From Galerina marginata (taxonomy: Eukaryota; Basidiomycota; Agaricomycetes; Agaricales; Galerinaceae), in assembly GCA_023014335.1 (NCBI GenBank), contig JAECYW010000013.1, positions 1,302,001 through 1,366,000 of the forward strand: a DNA stretch of 64,000 nucleotides. The letters run 5' to 3'. The notes under the pieces are model-generated. The model was given only the letters and a program-made list of their open reading frames with translations. It had not been told where the DNA came from and did not search any database. This document shows positions 60,050 to 64,000 of the stretch, one piece after another. Every line of letters begins with the position of its first letter. Within the stretch, counting starts at the first letter, position 1. The position numbers and the translations under genes are program-made.

Positions 60050-61737
60050 CTCAAATTTCTTCCTTATATCCAGATGGCATCTTTGCCCCCACAGCGGGTT
60101 TGTTCTTAGTCCTGAAGTCGCGGGACATTTCTATCATCGTTGCCCATTCGACATTATCGTGGGTATTCACCCATTCAATGAATCGTTCCTAAAGAAATAG
60201 AGATGATTCTTTGATCTGAACAAAAATTTGACCGTGAAGGGATCTCACCAGCATGAGAAGGACATGCGGACGACTTTGAGGAGGACAATCATGAAAGTGA
60301 GTGTAGTTTCCCTAATGTAGAACCTTAATTTTGCTTACCCGCTAACATCCGGATGAATAGTAATTGGAAATATAAATTCTTCCTCCTCCCTATCAAATCG
60401 TAAATCGGGACCCAGGAAGAGCAGATCTGTCTGTCTTACCGATAACAGTATGAAAAGGTGTCTTTCCAGAGTTGCTCGACGTCTCTCGAGTTCACCTTTT
60501 TGTTGAATTAGATATATGTTTTGCGACATGTTATTGGGGGGTCTCACCCAGCCGTGAGAGTTCGGACTGGACTTAATGAACCTAACAAGCAGAGGCGGCT
60601 GGAATCAACGGATGGGTTACTGTCATGGTGAAATTCTCACATCATTGGGGGCAAGTCATCCAGGTACCTATATTATTGCCTCTTTAACTGAACCAATTCG
60701 CTCTCGCATCCAATGTGAATACTGACCAATTAGCGGGGATGCAAACTAGTCCAGTCTCGTTACCTTTCCTGAGTGGTTTCATCCATGCGTCTGCTGTCGC
60801 TGTATAGTCTATCTTAGTCCAGGAGTCTGCATCCCTCATATAATATGCCTGGCAACTTTCAAGTTGTTAAGCTGCCAATTATTCTAAAGATTGAGTGAAA
60901 CTTACTCGTGGGCCATGCTAGAGTGATCTATCAAACTTTTAGGTATGGCATCTTGGAGTGCCTGATAATAATGTACAGACCGTATTCGATGCCTTTTTCA
61001 AGTAGGAGCTCAGTCCCTTCCTTGCTCGTTTCCCACCACGGAGCCACACTTCCCTAGCGAGATCGTTGAGGTGATGACCCAAAGAGATGGAGGATAAACT
61101 GACCTTCGGAGGAACACCGCCATTGAAATCTGTCAGAAGTTTATAGGTGTGCTCAAGAATATCCTTTTGCTGCTGAACGGACATCGCGACGGGATTCTAT
61201 ACCACCTTGATTAAGCACTGAGTAAACGCATAAATACATGGAGTCTACCTCATGCGAGTATCCGTGAAGACCTCTTATGTTGTTTGTACAATGAATTCGG
61301 AACTATTCGTATGATTCATGGGACTCACAATTCGTGACCTGCATCGCGAACGGCTTTCATTTGCCCAGGGAAAGTTTCGAGACTGTGCCCTATTCAACCC
61401 ACTCAATCATAGGAATAAGAAAGGCCTCAATCCACTTACCAGGTATGAACCAGGTAGTCTTGATTCCAAATTTCTTGAATAATTTGAGCAATCGGGGAAC
61501 GCCAACCTCCCCAGCGTACATTCCCTGATAACTCTATTAGCCAAAAATTTATGTCAGAGCTGTCTGGACAAATACCCTTGAAATATCCAAGGGAGAATCC
61601 TCTCCACCGTACGACCCCAACCTCAATTAAAATATGAGCTCTGAATTTGCGGTGTCTTATTATTAAACGGGTACTTACCAGCCGGCAACAGCGTCAACGT
61701 CGACTCCGAATCCAATGAGTACTCGTTTGGCAGGCAT
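60050..61737 (-). CDS. Polysaccharide deacetylase (NodB) family enzyme, PgdA/PuuE-like
   Basis: Metal-dependent deacetylase or amidohydrolase of the NodB-fold family. ATG at 61737 gives [20 protein letters not shown] with the first active-site aspartates; then [48 protein letters not shown] and the zinc motif HGYSHENP, followed by [39 protein letters not shown] and the C-terminal [10 protein letters not shown]. The combination of HSLETFP and HGYSHENP is that of the bacterial PgdA / PuuE-allantoinase-type branch rather than secreted chitin deacetylases, and no signal peptide is seen, so a cytosolic peptidoglycan-, imide- or purine-derived substrate is possible. Multiple short introns; stop TGA at 60050-60052. 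Divergent from the permease gene at 62449. Confidence 0.85.
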
Positions 61738-62448
61738 CGAAGAAAGGGGTAACTTGATGAGATTACATTTCTTCGCGTGGAGGAATCGAGAATCGGCCAA
61801 TGAGACCACAACGGCACCGTGAGTAGATGGGGACTGAAAAGCCACTCCCAGGCAAAGTTTTGCACTGAGAGACACGCGCCGCCGCTTGATTTCATAGAAA
61901 ATCCAACCAGGATCAGCTATATCTCGTATCTATCCCGGATTTTGACTCAGCGAGGAGTCCGTAAAAATTAAGTATAATCCAAGACAAGGACAACTCCAAC
62001 GTTTAAGAGGTCGTCAGTGCGAAGCGGCCAAATTTAGAATGCCTTGCCTTGATACCTTTGAAAACGCCAGGGTGGATAAGCTCCATTTTGATTGATTTTG
62101 AGCTGACATTGCTGCTGCATGCTGTTTTCAGGTTATCTTAAGAATAGATCTAAAATTAGAATTGTCTCCCATATATTAGTCACGTGATACGTTGCATTTA
62201 TGCCAAGTATTTCCCAAAGCAGCCTTCTTCTCCCCCACTATCGACCAATGAAGCGTCTTAATCGTTTTTCCACTGTATCTGTCGCTGGATAGCACCTCGG
62301 TCTTTACTAAAAATTTGGTTCTCCATGGGATTGTTTATCAAAAGAACACACCTCCAAAACCCGTGGGGACTTGATTCAGAGCTCACCCTCCTTCTTGCAC
62401 CAACCAGTTCTTCTTGCTTCTCGAACTACTGGGTCTTCTTCTTGAGCT
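61738..62448. promoter_or_regulatory. Divergent intergenic promoter region
   Basis: 711 bases separate the ATGs of the deacetylase (minus) and the amino acid permease (plus). It contains a pyrimidine-rich stretch just before the permease ATG (tcttgcttctcg, ttcttcttga) that fits its start region. The minus-strand frame of the deacetylase stays open for some 50 codons upstream of the chosen ATG, so a longer N terminus cannot be ruled out. No specific regulator site is identified. Confidence 0.45.
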
Positions 62449-64000
62449 ATGGAGTACAAGTCTGAAAAGGCTGACGCTCAGGTCTTGACGATTGAGCATA
62501 CCGACACTGCATCGATTATACGAGCTGATAATGTTAAACTTGCGGAACTGGGATACAAGAGCGAATTCCGTCGCGAATTCTCTGTGAGGCATATGTGCTA
62601 TACGACTATTATTCGCTGCTTACTTGGACTGCCTATGTAAGCGTCTAGAGACGGTTTCTTTTGCGTTTTCTATTATGGGAGTGGTGGCAAGCGTATCATC
62701 AACTTTATCATTTGGGCTGGTTAACGGTTCGGATGGATTCCGATCTCGCATTTTCAACTTAGTTTAGTCTAAATTGTTTTCATTTCGCAGGTGGACATGT
62801 AGGCATGGTCTTTGGGTGGCTTATCCCTTGCTGCTTTGTGATGTTTGTTGCCCTATCCATGGCGGAGATGGCATCCTCAATGCCGTGAGTTTAAAATTTT
62901 GTTGTGGAAGTCCAAACGGTGCAACTGTCATTCTTAGAACAAGCGCCGGCCTTTATTACTTCTCGGCCAAGTTAGCTCCTCCAAAGTACGCTCCTCTGGC
63001 TAGCTGGATTACAGGATGGGCGAATGTGACTGGCCAGGTGACTTTGGTTTGCGGAATCGACTTCACCTGTGCTCAGATGATCACGACTGCAATTGCTGTG
63101 AATTCTGACGGTGCTACAATCCTCTCTGCCGGGGCAACGTACGGCATCCTCTTAGCAATTCTATTTTCCCATGGAATAGTATGTTCTTCGGCCACGAGGA
63201 TTCTCGCCCGCTTGAACTTGTTCTATGTCCTCATAACTGGAAAGTTCTACACTTTTTCTCTTGATCGCTGGGATGGGCTAATTTTTAACAGTGGGCACGT
63301 CTATTGCTGCTATCATATCCCTCTTGGTTCTTTCGGATGGGAACAGAGCATCTACAACCGATGCCTTTACGTTGTTCGAGAATAATTCGGGTTGGGAAAG
63401 CAGTGCGTCCTCTTATCGGCGGTCGGCGAAATTCTGACGATACTATCAAATTCAGATGGATGGGCCTTCATGCTGGCATTCACCGCGCCTATGTGGACAT
63501 TAACGGGCTGTCAGTCAGTTAGCCGCTTTAACCTGACCTGTATAAACTGTCATTCCAGATGATTCTGCTGCACACATCTCTGAGGAAACAGCAAATGCGG
63601 CCCAAGCAGCTCCTATCGCAATCATAATCTCTGTGGTGGGGACGGCGACCCTGGGATGGCTTTTGCTCATAGCCACTTCATTCGCTGTTCCGTCAATCAG
63701 TGATATTCTCGGAACCGATCTGCCTCTCCCAATGGGTCAAGTCTTTTTAAATGTTTTGGGAAAGCACGGAATGCTGGCTATTTGGTCCTTGATCATTGTC
63801 GTTCAGGTAAGTCGGCAATCAATAATGTCTTCTATACTTTGCTTAAAACGTGTTGAATTTTTATAGTATGTGACTGGTGCCGCTCAAGCCGTGGATGCTT
63901 CACGTGTAGTCTTTGCCTTTGCCCGAGACAATGCTCTTCCTGGCTCGCGATTATGGAAGAGAATGAACCGACATACACAAACCCCAGTGAATGCGGTGTG
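62449..64000 (+). CDS. Amino acid/GABA permease (APC superfamily), 5' part
   Basis: Plasma- or vacuolar-membrane amine or amino acid transporter, partial because it runs off the right edge. ATG at 62449 gives a hydrophilic N terminus and LAELGYKSEFRREFS, the APC signature before helix 1, then ETVSFAFSIMGVVASVSSTL. Next come GHVGMVFGWLIPC, ALSMAEMASSMPTSAGLYYF (the conserved helix 3 motif) and LAPPKYAPLASWITGWANVT. A run of hydrophobic helices follows, with APMWTLTGCQSV before an exon border, SEETANAAQAAPIAIIISV and VTGAAQAVDASRVVFAFARD. Several introns of 50-70 bases are needed to keep frame. The pattern fits Uga4/GABA-permease-like members; substrate cannot be told from this. Confidence 0.9.

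Overview
The window reads as nuclear DNA of a mushroom-forming basidiomycete (Agaricomycetes). Almost every gene is cut by short GT-AG introns of about 45 to 65 bases, there are no bacterial-type operons, and the products are fungal: Cdc48, tubulin cofactor B, mitochondrial ATP synthase subunit 4, Abp1, an HSF-type factor, secreted class 3 lipases and repeated F-box genes. For most genes I rebuilt exons by hand; where exon lengths sum to whole codons I say so. Gene spans include introns.

Layout. 1-3428: housekeeping pair on the minus strand, Cdc48 (3' part beyond the left edge) and tubulin cofactor B. 3802-12997: accessory block with a secreted class 3 lipase (-), a secreted GH5 beta-glucanase-like enzyme (-), a second class 3 lipase (+) and a small ISG12/IFI6-like membrane protein (+). 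13.1-20.1 kb: a duplicated unit holding two DUF2235 (Tle1-like) hydrolase genes with matching exon structure; an uncharacterised minus-strand gene precedes the first, and a decayed-looking relative lies between them. 20.1-25.3 kb: gene-poor, with one conserved orphan membrane protein. 24.7-29.8 kb: a tandem duplication carrying two F-box genes; a third, diverged paralogue sits at 36.1 kb. Between them lie a second ISG12-like gene, a Ser/Thr-rich single-pass membrane protein and ATP synthase subunit 4. 37.5-42.8 kb: essentially gene-free.

42.8-47.8 kb: HSF-type transcription factor whose DNA-binding domain is split by a 2.4-kb intron, extreme beside its neighbours. 50.8-64 kb: F-box/LRR-like protein, an uncharacterised nuclear protein with uncertain 5' exons, Abp1 with an ADF-H domain and two SH3 domains, a type-B carboxylesterase, a polysaccharide-deacetylase-like enzyme and, divergent from it, an amino acid permease cut by the right edge.

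How they may fit together. Housekeeping genes flank islands of lineage-expanded families. Lipases, GH5 and the carboxylesterase fit an extracellular degradative lifestyle. The DUF2235 and ISG12-like genes are of families whose roles in mushrooms are poorly known, and their concentration with F-box duplicates in about 25 kb is the most interesting aspect. The deacetylase and permease share a 711-bp divergent promoter region and could be co-regulated.
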